Below are positions 17,969 through 26,644 of a stretch of DNA of 64,000 nt, one piece after another. A program made the position numbers and the translations under genes. The notes below the pieces were generated by a model. It was not told the origin of the DNA, made no database searches, and was given only the letters and a program-made list of their open reading frames with translations. The stretch comes from Hahella sp. HNIBRBA332 (GTDB taxonomy: Bacteria > Pseudomonadota > Gammaproteobacteria > Pseudomonadales > Oleiphilaceae): positions 682,001 through 746,000 of the forward strand of contig NZ_CP132203.1 of the NCBI RefSeq assembly GCF_030719035.1, read 5' to 3'. How positions within the stretch are numbered: position 1 is the stretch's first letter; the number at the start of each line of letters is the position of its first letter.

Positions 17969-18883
17969 ATGGATAGAATTCAGGCAATGCGTGCGTTCGT
18001 CGCCACGGTTGATCATGGCAGTTTTGCGAAAGCGGCGGACATTCTTGATTTGTCCCGGCCCGTGCTGACGCGTCTGGTGTCAGGGCTGGAAGACAGTCTG
18101 GGCGCCAAACTGCTGCATCGTACGACCCGTCGGTTGAGTCTGACGGAATCCGGAGAGCGTTTTCTGGAAGCCTGTAGAAATGTGTTCTCCCTGCTGGATG
18201 AAGCGGAGTCGGATCTTTCCCAGCAAACCCAATGTCCCAAGGGCGTCCTGCGTCTGAGCGCGCCGATGGCGTTTTCTTTGCTGCATCTGGAGCCGGTCAT
18301 CGCAGAGTTCATGTCCACTTATCCCAGCATTGAAGTGGATATGGAGCTGGCGGACCGTCGCGTGGACCTGGTGGAAGAGGCGTTTGACCTTTCTATTCGT
18401 ATCGCTCACGAGCTTGAACCGGGCCTCATTGCGCGTCGTATTGGCGGCACTGCGCTGGTCACCTGCGCTTCTCCGGAATACCTGAAACTCAACGGATTGC
18501 CGGAAACCCCAGATGACCTGAGAACCCATGAATGTATGGGATTCTCGCTGGCCCGGCGCAACTCATGGAGTTTCTGGGAGAATGACAAGGTGCGCTACGT
18601 GGATGTGCGGGGGCGGTTTAAGTCCAATAACGGCATCTTCCTCGCCAAACTGGCGGAGAGCGGCAAGGGCATCGTGCAACTGCCTTGTTTTATCGTGAAT
18701 GAAGCCCTGCGTGAGAAACGTCTGGTCACGGTATTGAAGGACTACCAGCCGCCGAATCTGGATATCTTCTGTGTATACCAGAGCCGTGAGTATCTGCCGC
18801 AGAAAGTGAGATTGTTTATTGATTTTATTAGTGAATATTTTTCTCGTAACTGTCAGAAAATTGTGACTTTGAAAAGCGCCTGA
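17969..18883 (+). CDS. LysR family transcriptional regulator
   Basis: This encodes 304 residues. The N-terminal winged helix-turn-helix (residues 1-60) has the typical MRAFVATVDHGSFAKAADIL segment and recognition helix ending LEDSLGAKLLHRTTRR. The effector domain (about 90-295) resembles the CrgA-like group. AAGGGGG lies upstream of the ATG. Its target may be the divergent small secreted protein gene. The rnz gene follows after four bases, suggesting cotranscription. Confidence 0.88.
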   Translation: MDRIQAMRAFVATVDHGSFAKAADILDLSRPVLTRLVSGLEDSLGAKLLHRTTRRLSLTESGERFLEACRNVFSLLDEAESDLSQQTQCPKGVLRLSAPMAFSLLHLEPVIAEFMSTYPSIEVDMELADRRVDLVEEAFDLSIRIAHELEPGLIARRIGGTALVTCASPEYLKLNGLPETPDDLRTHECMGFSLARRNSWSFWENDKVRYVDVRGRFKSNNGIFLAKLAESGKGIVQLPCFIVNEALREKRLVTVLKDYQPPNLDIFCVYQSREYLPQKVRLFIDFISEYFSRNCQKIVTLKSA

Positions 18884-18887
18884 ATTT

Positions 18888-19877
18888 ATGGAACTCACAT
18901 TTCTTGGAACGTCCTCCGGCGTGCCGACAAAAAGCCGTAATGTCTCTGCGGTGTGCGTCAAAATGGCTGAAACCAAGGATTGGTGGCTGGTGGATTGCGG
19001 CGAGGGGACGCAACACCGTCTGCTGCATTGCCGACACACTTTGAAGCAACTGCGCGGCGTATGCATTACACATGTGCATGGCGATCATTGCTATGGCCTG
19101 CCGGGTCTCTTGGCCAGCGCCAGTATGAGCGGGCGCACTGAGCCCCTGACGGTAATCGGACCGGCGCCCCTGCAAACGCTATTGCAGGCGGTGATTGAGA
19201 CTACGCAGTTGCGCTTCACTTATGAATTGCGTTTTGTGGATGTCACAACTTTGTTGCATAGCGATTTCGTTGATGCTGACTTTCAGCTGCGCGCTCACGT
19301 GCTTTCTCATCGTGTTCCTTCCTATGCTTATTCATTTACTGAAAGGCATGTGGAGGCGAAGCTGGATGTGTCGAGACTGCAAGCGGACGGCGTACCTCCA
19401 GGCCCCATATGGGGACGCCTGCAAAAAGGCGAGAGCGTTACCCTGGATAATGGCGCTGAGATTCATGGCGCGGACTATCTGCTGAGAGCGCGAGCGCCAA
19501 GACGCATGGTTATTGGCGGCGACAATGACCAGCCGGATTTGTTGAGAGATGCGTGCGTCGGCGCCCAGGCGTTGGTGCATGAAGCGACTTACACCCGTGA
19601 CGTGGCGGAAAAAGTCGGACAGGGACCGCAGCACAGTTGCGCGCTGGCTGTAGCGCAATTCGCTGAGTCTGTGGCGTTACCCAATCTGGTACTTACGCAC
19701 TTCAGCCCCCGCTATCTGGATAAGGCGGATAATAAAAACGCCTCCATTCTTGATATTGAGCGGGAAGCGGCGTCAGCCTATTCGGGGTGTCTGTTTTTGG
19801 CGAGGGATTTCGAAATATTTCAATTGGACAAGGAAGGGCGCTTACACAGAAGCGGAGAAGTTGTCGTTAATACCTGA
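18888..19877 (+). CDS. rnz: Ribonuclease Z
   Basis: This encodes 329 residues of the metallo-beta-lactamase fold. The zinc motif HVHGDH lies at residues 62-67; further ligands are in the HSCALAVAQFA and LTHFSPRY blocks of the C-terminal third. The N-terminal TFLGTSSGVPTKSRNVSA is typical of ElaC/RNase Z, which cleaves tRNA precursors at the 3' side of the discriminator base. The exosite arm seen in the family appears present between about 150 and 185. There is no strong ribosome binding site; the start is four bases after the LysR stop, consistent with translational coupling. Confidence 0.88.
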   Translation: MELTFLGTSSGVPTKSRNVSAVCVKMAETKDWWLVDCGEGTQHRLLHCRHTLKQLRGVCITHVHGDHCYGLPGLLASASMSGRTEPLTVIGPAPLQTLLQAVIETTQLRFTYELRFVDVTTLLHSDFVDADFQLRAHVLSHRVPSYAYSFTERHVEAKLDVSRLQADGVPPGPIWGRLQKGESVTLDNGAEIHGADYLLRARAPRRMVIGGDNDQPDLLRDACVGAQALVHEATYTRDVAEKVGQGPQHSCALAVAQFAESVALPNLVLTHFSPRYLDKADNKNASILDIEREAASAYSGCLFLARDFEIFQLDKEGRLHRSGEVVVNT

Positions 19878-19943
19878 CAGCGCTGACGGATGTTGCGTCC
19901 TGCGAAAATGGTCCGCCGCATCGGCGGCTGGACCCAAGCCCGG

Positions 19944-19966
19944 ATCTGCAGACGGAATCTGCAGAC
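19944..19966. repeat. Direct repeat of palindromic 10-mer
   Basis: ATCTGCAGAC occurs at 19944-19953 and 19957-19966, separated by GGA. Each copy contains the palindrome TCTGCAGA. It lies between rnz and the convergent EF-hand gene, next to a G+C-rich hairpin (19915-19919 with 19924-19928). Confidence 0.6.
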
Positions 19967-20007
19967 CTCGGTAATAAAAGCCATCTCTCAGCTAAGGTTA
20001 AGGTAAC

Positions 20008-20319
20008 TTATTCAGTTACCGGCTCTTCCAGAATTTGCTCTTCGCTTGCAGAGCCTGAAGCGGTGGCTTCACCCGTGTAGATGGAATATTCCTGTGGGCT
20101 GATAACGCCGTCTTTGTCGATGTCGACAGACGCCCAATTGTTAGTCAGCTCAGTGTTGCTGCTGGCTTCAGATTCATCAAGCACGCCATCCTGGTTAGCA
20201 TCCAGAGCTGAGAATTGTTGCTCGGACGGCATTTTTTCAGAGGCTCCCATATCGCCTTCTGCATAGGCGGCGGAAGCGGCCAAAAATGATGACAGTGCAA
20301 GTGCGCTCAGTTTGTTCAT
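20008..20319 (-). CDS. Secreted EF-hand calcium-binding protein
   Basis: This encodes 103 residues. A signal peptide (1-20, ending AAYA) precedes two EF-hand loops, DANQDGVLDESE and DIDKDGVISPQE, each with Asp at positions 1, 3 and 5 and Glu at 12. They are separated by about 14 residues. The C-terminal tail is acidic. It should bind calcium in the periplasm or outside the cell. The start is the ATG at 20319, with GAGGTGA upstream; the frame extends to 20373 without support. The partner is unknown. Confidence 0.85.
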   Translation of the reverse strand: MNKLSALALSSFLAASAAYAEGDMGASEKMPSEQQFSALDANQDGVLDESEASSNTELTNNWASVDIDKDGVISPQEYSIYTGEATASGSASEEQILEEPVTE

Positions 20320-20683
20320 GTTAATCACCTCTCTGTGATCCTGTGAAATCTTTATGTTGTCCGCAATGAACATTGTCCTTATCCAATGTTGGCCTTCGTA
20401 CTCCTGTCGTAATCCCTGCCGATGCGGTTCCTCATGCGCTTTAGTGCGCTCACCGTAGAGTTTCCAATTTCGGCGCCAGAAAATAGAAGTTGTTATAAAT
20501 CAAATGGTTGGATTCGTTCTGGGGAAGGGGAGGCCGGGAACGCTGTGTTGAAACGTCCCCGTTTTGCGACGCCTGGTTGCAGGCGGAGATAAGAAGTCTT
20601 ATAAATCAAAAGCTTAAGCGTCCGTGATTTGCGACAGTGTAAATTCTGTGTTAGCAGACGCTTTGGGAAATGGCGCGGCTCGA
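20320..20683. other. Intergenic region with paired A+T-rich repeats
   Basis: These 364 bases lie between two minus-strand genes. A near-identical 19/20-base element (AGAAGT, two variable bases, TATAAATCAAA) occurs at 20485-20504 and 20592-20610. No gene is supported; the repeats may be promoter or regulator sites for the EF-hand gene. Confidence 0.45.
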
Positions 20684-21175
20684 CTATTCCCAGCTATATA
20701 GCCAGCCGGAGGCCGTTAACTTGTCGCCATCAAAGGCGAATACCAGTTGGTCATGGGCGCCGCGCCAGTCGTATACCCATAGTGAACCTTGCGGTTTGCC
20801 TTTCCATTCAGTCATGCGAATCACAGTGTCGAAATGCTGATCGCCCGGTTGGTGGGTGCGGTCGGGGGCGCCCATCAGCTCGCGGGTGTGGGTGGCGTCA
20901 AGGCGTTCCGACGCGACTTTGGCGCCGAGAACCTGCATGACCTGATGCTTTTTGCCTTGCCACTTATCCACATCCTCATTCCATTGACCGCCGCTGAAGT
21001 GGCCTTTGATCTCGCGTAGTTCCCGATAAACGCCCGGGGCCTGAGCTTCAAGTCCGGGTAAGGGTTTACCAGTATTGGTGGGAGAGGCCTGCGCGCAGCC
21101 TGACAGAATAGCCGTTGCGGCGAACGGCGCTAAAAAATGCCCTAATTTGCGGCAAAATGATGTGATGTTTCGCAT
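20684..21175 (-). CDS. Predicted small lipoprotein
   Basis: This encodes 163 residues. The N-terminal region has a hydrophobic stretch ending LSGC, a lipobox, after a slightly long basic leader (about 27 residues). The mature part is mostly polar and contains the blocks THTRELMGAPDRT and GSLWVYDWRGAHDQLVFAFDGDKL. A strand-rich layout with such a closing FxFDGDKL resembles small SmpA/BamE-type or LolA-like folds, but this is a guess. An outer-membrane-facing lipoprotein is likely. Confidence 0.72.
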   Translation of the reverse strand: MRNITSFCRKLGHFLAPFAATAILSGCAQASPTNTGKPLPGLEAQAPGVYRELREIKGHFSGGQWNEDVDKWQGKKHQVMQVLGAKVASERLDATHTRELMGAPDRTHQPGDQHFDTVIRMTEWKGKPQGSLWVYDWRGAHDQLVFAFDGDKLTASGWLYSWE

Positions 21176-21577
21176 AAAGCGCCCCTTTTTGGCGAGTTTT
21201 CCCTGCGTGTTTTAGAGAACACAAGTCAGAGTTTTCGCGTCTCGGTACCGCCTTTGATATTGCGGATTGTACTTATATTTGTCAGGAATAAGCAGTAGCG
21301 CAACCTTTCTGGATTGACACTAAACAGCTTAGCTTCTACGTTAATCGAGGCTGTTTAACGCTGTTCAAATTTGAAGATTGGGAAATAGGCTTAATCTCTA
21401 AGGCCACTTTCGGCCTGGAAGGATTTTGACACATTATGCGTTTTAACAGCCTCAGTGGAACGTCGATTGCAGTAACGGACCGCGCCGCCCAAACCCGGGC
21501 GCTGATAATAATCAAATCGATCTCCCTACAAGGGAAAAATAAATCACCGGGAACTTGGATTCCAAGGAGAAATAACA
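21176..21577. other. Long structured leader upstream of carboxypeptidase gene
   Basis: These 402 bases hold a perfect 12-bp palindrome (TTCAAATTTGAA, 21364-21375), a 5-bp hairpin (21401-21405 with 21412-21416) and a wider 9-bp inverted pair (21347-21355 with 21445-21453) enclosing both. A TTGACA at 21314-21319 could be a -35 element, though the -10 is poor. No gene is supported. Confidence 0.45.
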
Positions 21578-24160
21578 ATGAAAAAGAAAGCTAGCGGCTT
21601 ATCTGTGGCCACTCTCATGGCGGGCGCTTTGGTAAGTTGTTCCGCACTGGCCGCCCCTGGACATGCCCACGACGCCTATCAACTGCTCGAACAGGAAAAA
21701 GCGTCGGACAACATTTATAAAGCCTATTTCCCTAATCAGGATATCGCTCGCAAAGCGGCGATCAGTTTTCACGCGCAGATGCTGGAGTCTCATTATGACG
21801 ACGGCTATCTGGTCATGCAGTTGCAGCCGGAGGAAATGAAAAAGCTGGAGCAATTCGGCTTCACCTTCGAGACCGCGACGGATTTTATTGAACAACGCAA
21901 CTCCATTCTTACCCAAATGCAGGGCTTGAGCAGCCTGGGCGTCTTTTCCGCGCAATCGGTCAACGGTTCCGTAGCGAGCTCGGAGGCTATGCTGGCGGGT
22001 ATTCCCGGTTACCCCTGCTATGAAACCGTAGAAGAGACTTTCGCCGCGGCGGAGGGTTTCGCCAGCAGCCATCCTGAACTGGCTGAGTGGATCGACGTTG
22101 GCGACTCCTGGGAGAAAAAACAGGGACTCGGCGGCTTCGATATGCGGGTCCTGAAACTGACCAACAAAAACACCGGCGGCGACAAGCCCAAGCTGTTCAT
22201 TAACAGCGCTATCCACGCCCGTGAATACACCACCGCGCCTTTGGCTCTGGAATTTGCGCGCTGGCTGGTCAATGGCTATGGAACCAACGCCGACGCCACC
22301 TGGATCATGGATAACCATGAAATACACTTGATGTTGCAAACCAACCCGGACGGACGCAAGAAAGCGGAAACCGGCTTATCCTGGAGAAAGAACGCCAACC
22401 GCAATTACTGCGGCTCCACCAGCAACAGTCGCGGCGCGGACTTGAACCGGAACTTCACATTCAGCTGGAACAGCACCAATGGCGAAGGCTCTAGCGGCAG
22501 CCAGTGTAATGATACCTATCGCGGCCCCAGCGCGGGTTCAGAGCCGGAAATCCAGGCCTTGGAAGGGTACGTGCGCAGCCTGTGGCCGGACCGTCGCGGC
22601 CCTGGTAAAAACGACCCGGCCCCTAGCGACACAAGCGGTATTCACCTGGACATTCACAGCTACAGCGAACTGGTGTTGTGGCCATGGGGCGACACCAATC
22701 AGGCGGCGCCCAATGGAACGGCGTTGCAGACACTGGGACGTAAATTCGCTTTCTTCAATGGCTACTCACCGCAACAGTCCATCGGTCTTTATCCCACCGA
22801 CGGCACCAGCGATGGCGTCAGTTACGGCGAGCTGGGTGTAGCGGCGTACACCTTCGAGCTGGGCACGTCTTTCTTCCAGAGCTGCAGTACGTACGAGAGC
22901 AAGATCAAGCCGGACAACCTGAACGCATTGATCTACGCGGCGAAAGTCGTGCGCACGCCTTACATCACGCCAGCGGGTCCAGACGTCACCAGCCTGTCCT
23001 TGAGCGGCGGCGCTTCCAGCGGCGGTGTGGAGCCGGGTACGCAGGTGACTTTGACCGCATCCGTTACAGACACTCGCTTCAACAACAGTAACGGGACCGA
23101 GTCCACGCAAAACCTGACGGCGGCGGAATACTACGTTGATACCCCGCCCTGGGCCAACGGCGCCCAGGCCATCGCCCTGTCCGCTTCTGACGGTTCATAC
23201 AACTCGAAGACGGAAGGCGTCACCGGCGTGATCGACACCACCGGCATGAGCGAAGGCAAGCATATCGTCTATGTGCGCGGCAAAGACGCCAGCGGCGCCT
23301 GGGGTGCGGTGAGCGCCGTGTTCCTGGTTATCGACAGCGATCCGACCATTCCGCCTGCGGAATACTGCGACGCAGCCAGCAACAGCTCGAATGACGAGTG
23401 GATCTCCAGCGTACAGGTTGGCGGCTTCCTGAAGTCTTCCGGCGCGTCCAAATACAGCGACTTTACTGAAGCCCAGGGCGGCGAAGTAGTGTCCCTGGTG
23501 AAAGGCGGCAATAGCGTCACCTTTACGCCTGCATTCTCCGGCCAGTCGTACAAGGAGTACTTCAAGGCGTGGGTCGATCTAAATGGCGACGGCGACTTTG
23601 ACGACGCCGGTGAGGAAGTCTTCGACTCTGGATCAGCCTCTTCTTCGCCCGCCAGCGGTACGTTGACTATCCCGGCGAGCGCGTCCTTTGAGAAGACCAC
23701 CATGCGTGTCGCAATGCGTTATAACGCGGCTCCAACTCCATGTGGAACCTTCAATTACGGGGAAGTGGAAGACTACACCGTATCCCTCGGCGATGGCGGC
23801 GAGCCGCCGACAGATCCAGACGCTTATGAGAATGACACCGACGTCAGCATCCCGGACAATAACGCCACTGGCGTCAGCAGCCCGATTGATGTGACTCGCA
23901 GCGGCGCTTCCGGCTCCGTGAGCGTAGCGGTGAAGATCAAGCACACCTATATCGGCGACTTGATCGTGGATCTGGTGCATCCGGATGGAACAGTCTATAA
24001 CCTGCACAACCGCACTGGCGGTTCTACAGACGACATCGACCAGACCTACACTGTTGACGTGGGGGCGAAGGATTCCGCAGGAACCTGGAATCTGAAAGTA
24101 CGTGACAGAGCCAACCGCGACACCGGCAACATCGACAAGTGGGGCATTACTTTCAAGTAA
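21578..24160 (+). CDS. Secreted M14 zinc carboxypeptidase with GEVED and P domains
   Basis: This encodes 860 residues. After a signal peptide (1-26) and a propeptide-like region comes the M14 peptidase domain (about 140-455). Zinc ligands are His213 and Glu216 in AIHARE and His360 in LDIHSYSE; the catalytic glutamate is Glu427 in AYTFELG. The DLNRNF block (288-293) holds the substrate-binding Asn-Arg. Next are an Ig-like stretch, a GEVED domain ending GEVEDYTVSLGDG, and a C-terminal proprotein-convertase P domain (about 765-860, ending WGITFK). The last two are common on secreted marine proteases. AAGGAG precedes the ATG and a strong terminator follows. Likely an extracellular peptidase. Confidence 0.92.
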   Translation: MKKKASGLSVATLMAGALVSCSALAAPGHAHDAYQLLEQEKASDNIYKAYFPNQDIARKAAISFHAQMLESHYDDGYLVMQLQPEEMKKLEQFGFTFETATDFIEQRNSILTQMQGLSSLGVFSAQSVNGSVASSEAMLAGIPGYPCYETVEETFAAAEGFASSHPELAEWIDVGDSWEKKQGLGGFDMRVLKLTNKNTGGDKPKLFINSAIHAREYTTAPLALEFARWLVNGYGTNADATWIMDNHEIHLMLQTNPDGRKKAETGLSWRKNANRNYCGSTSNSRGADLNRNFTFSWNSTNGEGSSGSQCNDTYRGPSAGSEPEIQALEGYVRSLWPDRRGPGKNDPAPSDTSGIHLDIHSYSELVLWPWGDTNQAAPNGTALQTLGRKFAFFNGYSPQQSIGLYPTDGTSDGVSYGELGVAAYTFELGTSFFQSCSTYESKIKPDNLNALIYAAKVVRTPYITPAGPDVTSLSLSGGASSGGVEPGTQVTLTASVTDTRFNNSNGTESTQNLTAAEYYVDTPPWANGAQAIALSASDGSYNSKTEGVTGVIDTTGMSEGKHIVYVRGKDASGAWGAVSAVFLVIDSDPTIPPAEYCDAASNSSNDEWISSVQVGGFLKSSGASKYSDFTEAQGGEVVSLVKGGNSVTFTPAFSGQSYKEYFKAWVDLNGDGDFDDAGEEVFDSGSASSSPASGTLTIPASASFEKTTMRVAMRYNAAPTPCGTFNYGEVEDYTVSLGDGGEPPTDPDAYENDTDVSIPDNNATGVSSPIDVTRSGASGSVSVAVKIKHTYIGDLIVDLVHPDGTVYNLHNRTGGSTDDIDQTYTVDVGAKDSAGTWNLKVRDRANRDTGNIDKWGITFK

Positions 24161-24579
24161 GTCTGCCTGACGTGCGCCATGGCGATGACGCTATCGGCAT
24201 ACTGAACTAGATTAAGGCCGTCCTTCGGGGCGGCCTTTTTTGTAGGGTTAATTTCTTTATAAAATTTTTATGTCCCGCGGGTATCGCAACAGGGCTTATG
24301 GGGCTAGAATTTTAATGCTTCCTGCGGCGCCGAAGTCGTTAAGGATAATCGATATTCAGGGAAGGTCCGCTGCGAACGGGAGAGTTCTTGTTCTTCATCA
24401 CCGGCTTCGTTTGATTGTCGCCTTGTTCTTAACAGTAGCGCTGGCGGCCGTTGTGAAGTGTCCGGGCGCGTCGCGTTCGGGGTACGCTATCAATCGATAC
24501 AGCCCGCCCTCGTGCGGTTAACAAGTTTGGGTGTCCTTCTTGTCGGCTGTCTAAGTCGGGCGGTGAAGGAGATCTTTCA
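24161..24579. other. Intergenic region after carboxypeptidase gene
   Basis: Beyond the terminator listed separately, the remaining roughly 340 bases show no gene with a ribosome binding site. The stretch 24245-24275 is A+T rich; the small plus-strand reading frame at 24270-24521 has no start signal and I do not call it. Confidence 0.4.
24214..24242 (+). terminator. Rho-independent terminator
   Basis: A 10-bp stem with one G-U pair, closed by a TTCG tetraloop (stem 24214-24223 with 24228-24237), runs directly into TTTTTT. It ends the carboxypeptidase transcript, 53 bases after the stop. Confidence 0.9.
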
Positions 24580-25011
24580 ATGGAAAACCCACAAAAAACA
24601 CCCGTCTCTTCTTTCGTTGAACACAAGCTTTATAAAGTTTCCGGTATCGGCATTGCGACCTTTTTGGGGTCGGCATTGGCTGGCGGCATTCTGTTGGCGA
24701 AGAACTTTCGCAAGCTGGGCAAGGAGTCTCATGCCCGCAAGGCGATCGTTGGTTCGTTGGCGGCGACAATAGGCGTTATTATCGCCGCTCTGCTGGTTCC
24801 GGCGGAGTGGCATGTGCCCAAGCTGGTGTACTTCGCCCCGCAGATCATGGTGATGCTGCAGTTGGCGAATCTGTTTCAGGGCAAAGCCATCAGAGGGCAC
24901 CGCGAAAGCGGCGGTGAGCTGGCGTCCAATTGGGCGGCCGCGGGCGTGGGCGTCACGGTGCTGCTAACCCTCGCCGTTTTAGCGGCTCCCGTCTTGTGGA
25001 TGTTGCAATAG
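24580..25011 (+). CDS. Integral membrane protein, unknown
   Basis: This encodes 143 residues. Three or four hydrophobic helices are visible: about 21-40, 56-76, 80-100 (with the segment VYFAPQIMVMLQLANLFQG) and 119-141. The N-terminus is polar and a basic loop lies between the first two helices. AAGGAG stands at suitable spacing from the ATG. I do not recognise the family. It lies alone between a terminator and a convergent hairpin. Confidence 0.7.
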   Translation: MENPQKTPVSSFVEHKLYKVSGIGIATFLGSALAGGILLAKNFRKLGKESHARKAIVGSLAATIGVIIAALLVPAEWHVPKLVYFAPQIMVMLQLANLFQGKAIRGHRESGGELASNWAAAGVGVTVLLTLAVLAAPVLWMLQ

Positions 25012-25035
25012 CGTAGGCTGAATACGCCTGGAGCC

Positions 25036-25073
25036 AATGCGTTCAGGCGGGCGTGGGCCTGCTTGAACGCATT
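25036..25073. terminator. Bidirectional stem-loop between convergent genes
   Basis: A perfect 10-bp stem, AATGCGTTCA (25036-25045) with TGAACGCATT (25064-25073), and a G+C-rich inner stem, lie between the convergent membrane protein and tautomerase genes. It has no T run, so it may instead stabilise transcript ends. Confidence 0.5.
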
Positions 25074-25082
25074 CATCCGCTG

Positions 25083-25289
25083 TCAGCCCGCCTCGCGCTT
25101 GCGACGCGCGGTGACAGACTCGCCACCGATCCCCCAGTTGTCCGTCTCCACCTCATCAATGATCACGAAAGTGGTGGCGGGATTCTTGTTCAGCGTTTCC
25201 TGCAAGAGACGGGTAACGCCTTCGATCAATGCCGCTTTTTGCTCTGCGGTGGCGCCTTCGCGGGTGATTTTGATATTAACGTAGGGCAT
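25083..25289 (-). CDS. 4-oxalocrotonate tautomerase family protein
   Basis: This encodes 68 residues. The catalytic proline follows the initiator Met (MPYVNIKI), as in all 4-OT proteins, where Pro1 becomes the N-terminus after Met removal. The next blocks, EQKAALIEGVTRLLQETLNKNP and TTFVIIDEVETDNWGIGG, match the family. Small homohexamers of this kind interconvert enol and keto forms of unsaturated acids; the substrate here is unknown. It lies 63 bases downstream of the MFS gene on the same strand. Confidence 0.9.
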   Translation of the reverse strand: MPYVNIKITREGATAEQKAALIEGVTRLLQETLNKNPATTFVIIDEVETDNWGIGGESVTARRKREAG

Positions 25290-25352
25290 GCTGGCTCTCT
25301 CTTGTTGAGTTGGTTCGCGACTATTAATGGCCAGATGTATGGCAGGTAATAG

Positions 25353-26543
25353 TCAGGTGTATGACAGGGCCTGACGGCGTTCACTTTGCTCCACGCTTTT
25401 CAAGGCCAGCAGTAGCAATACCCCCAGCACCATTACAGCGGCGGCCAGATAAAGGCCGTCCGTATAACCGCCGCCTGTCGCCGCCAGCCTGCCGGTAAGG
25501 GCGGGGGAAAGAATCTGTGCGACGCCGTAGGTCAGGGTCATTTTGCCCATCATTTTGGCGGGGCGTGACGGGTAGAAACGTCCCGCCATCGTCAGCACCA
25601 AACTGACGATTCCCATAAACGTGGCCCCGAAAAGCGCGCCGCCAAGCAGCGCCATGGCGAGGCCGCCCTGTGTCGGCGCCAGTATGCTCAGAGCATGCAA
25701 GGCCGCCGCGATGATCAAAGCGTTGATGTCGCCGATGCGTCGCGCCAGTAAATCCCAAAGGATACAGGCGGGCGCGGCTGCGGCTCCTACAAGAAGAAAT
25801 ACAAAAGCGCCTTGCCCCTGTAAGGCCGGTTGCTGATCGACGATGGCGACTAAAAAGGTGGCGCTGACCACATACCCTACGCCAGCGCAAAAATAGGCGG
25901 CCATGAAAATACCCATATAAAGACGCGAGGGCGGTCGGTCTTGCATTGCGTCCTCATGTTGAGAACGGCTGGCGGCGGTGGGCGAGGGCAACCATAGCCA
26001 GGCGGGGATAGCGAACAGCAATCCGCATAGCGTCAACGCCACCCATTGCTCGCGCCAATCGAAGTGGGGAGTCATAAGATCCACGGCGAGAGAGCAACAC
26101 AGTATACCCAGACCGACGCCGCTGAAATGAATGCCCAATTCGCTGCGGTGGCCGTTGCGGATAAGCCAGTGCATGATCAGGCCGGACCCGATCAACAAGC
26201 CTGCGGCGCTGCTCAATCCGGCGATGAAGCGCATGAACGCCCATACCCATACGTTGTCGCACAGCGCCATGCCGGCGGTGCTGATGAGGGCGATCAGTAA
26301 ACCTGAGCGGTATAGCTTGTCTTTCAGCGTCAGGCTGCTGATAGAGGCGGCGATCAAGGCTCCGCACAAATATCCCAGATAATTTACGCTGGCCAGCCAG
26401 CCCCCTGCGAAAGCCGATAGTCCCGCCTGCTGTTGCATGATGGGCAGTAGCGGCGTGTAGGCGAAGCGCGCCACGCCTAACATCAGCATCAGACTGAGTA
26501 TGCCCGCCGTCAGCACTTGTAAGCGTTGTAGTTGTGCGCTCAT
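25353..26543 (-). CDS. MFS transporter, YbfB/YjiJ-like
   Basis: This encodes 396 residues with about 12 hydrophobic helices. The N-terminal segment GVARFAYTPLLPIM followed by AGGWLASVNYLGYLCGAL is characteristic of the YbfB/YjiJ family of major facilitator proteins, a group of uncertain substrates often next to LysR regulators. The divergent LysR gene 101 bases away is the likely regulator, and the 4-OT gene may be cotranscribed. Inner membrane. Confidence 0.88.
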   Translation of the reverse strand: MSAQLQRLQVLTAGILSLMLMLGVARFAYTPLLPIMQQQAGLSAFAGGWLASVNYLGYLCGALIAASISSLTLKDKLYRSGLLIALISTAGMALCDNVWVWAFMRFIAGLSSAAGLLIGSGLIMHWLIRNGHRSELGIHFSGVGLGILCCSLAVDLMTPHFDWREQWVALTLCGLLFAIPAWLWLPSPTAASRSQHEDAMQDRPPSRLYMGIFMAAYFCAGVGYVVSATFLVAIVDQQPALQGQGAFVFLLVGAAAAPACILWDLLARRIGDINALIIAAALHALSILAPTQGGLAMALLGGALFGATFMGIVSLVLTMAGRFYPSRPAKMMGKMTLTYGVAQILSPALTGRLAATGGGYTDGLYLAAAVMVLGVLLLLALKSVEQSERRQALSYT

Positions 26544-26611
26544 GGTTCACTTCCGGTTGTATCTCTGGGAGAGAAGATAAATAATGCAATCTATCAAAAC
26601 AATCGAATAAT

Positions 26612-26630
26612 AGAGAAGAAAATATTCTCT
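26612..26630. promoter_or_regulatory. Inverted repeat, possible LysR operator
   Basis: AGAGAA (26612-26617) and TTCTCT (26625-26630) flank a 7-base A+T-rich centre, just 14 bases upstream of the LysR start and in the divergent control region shared with the MFS gene. Spacing and symmetry fit a LysR-type binding site, possibly autoregulatory. No binding data are implied. Confidence 0.45.
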
Positions 26631-26644
26631 AATGGAGAATGGTT

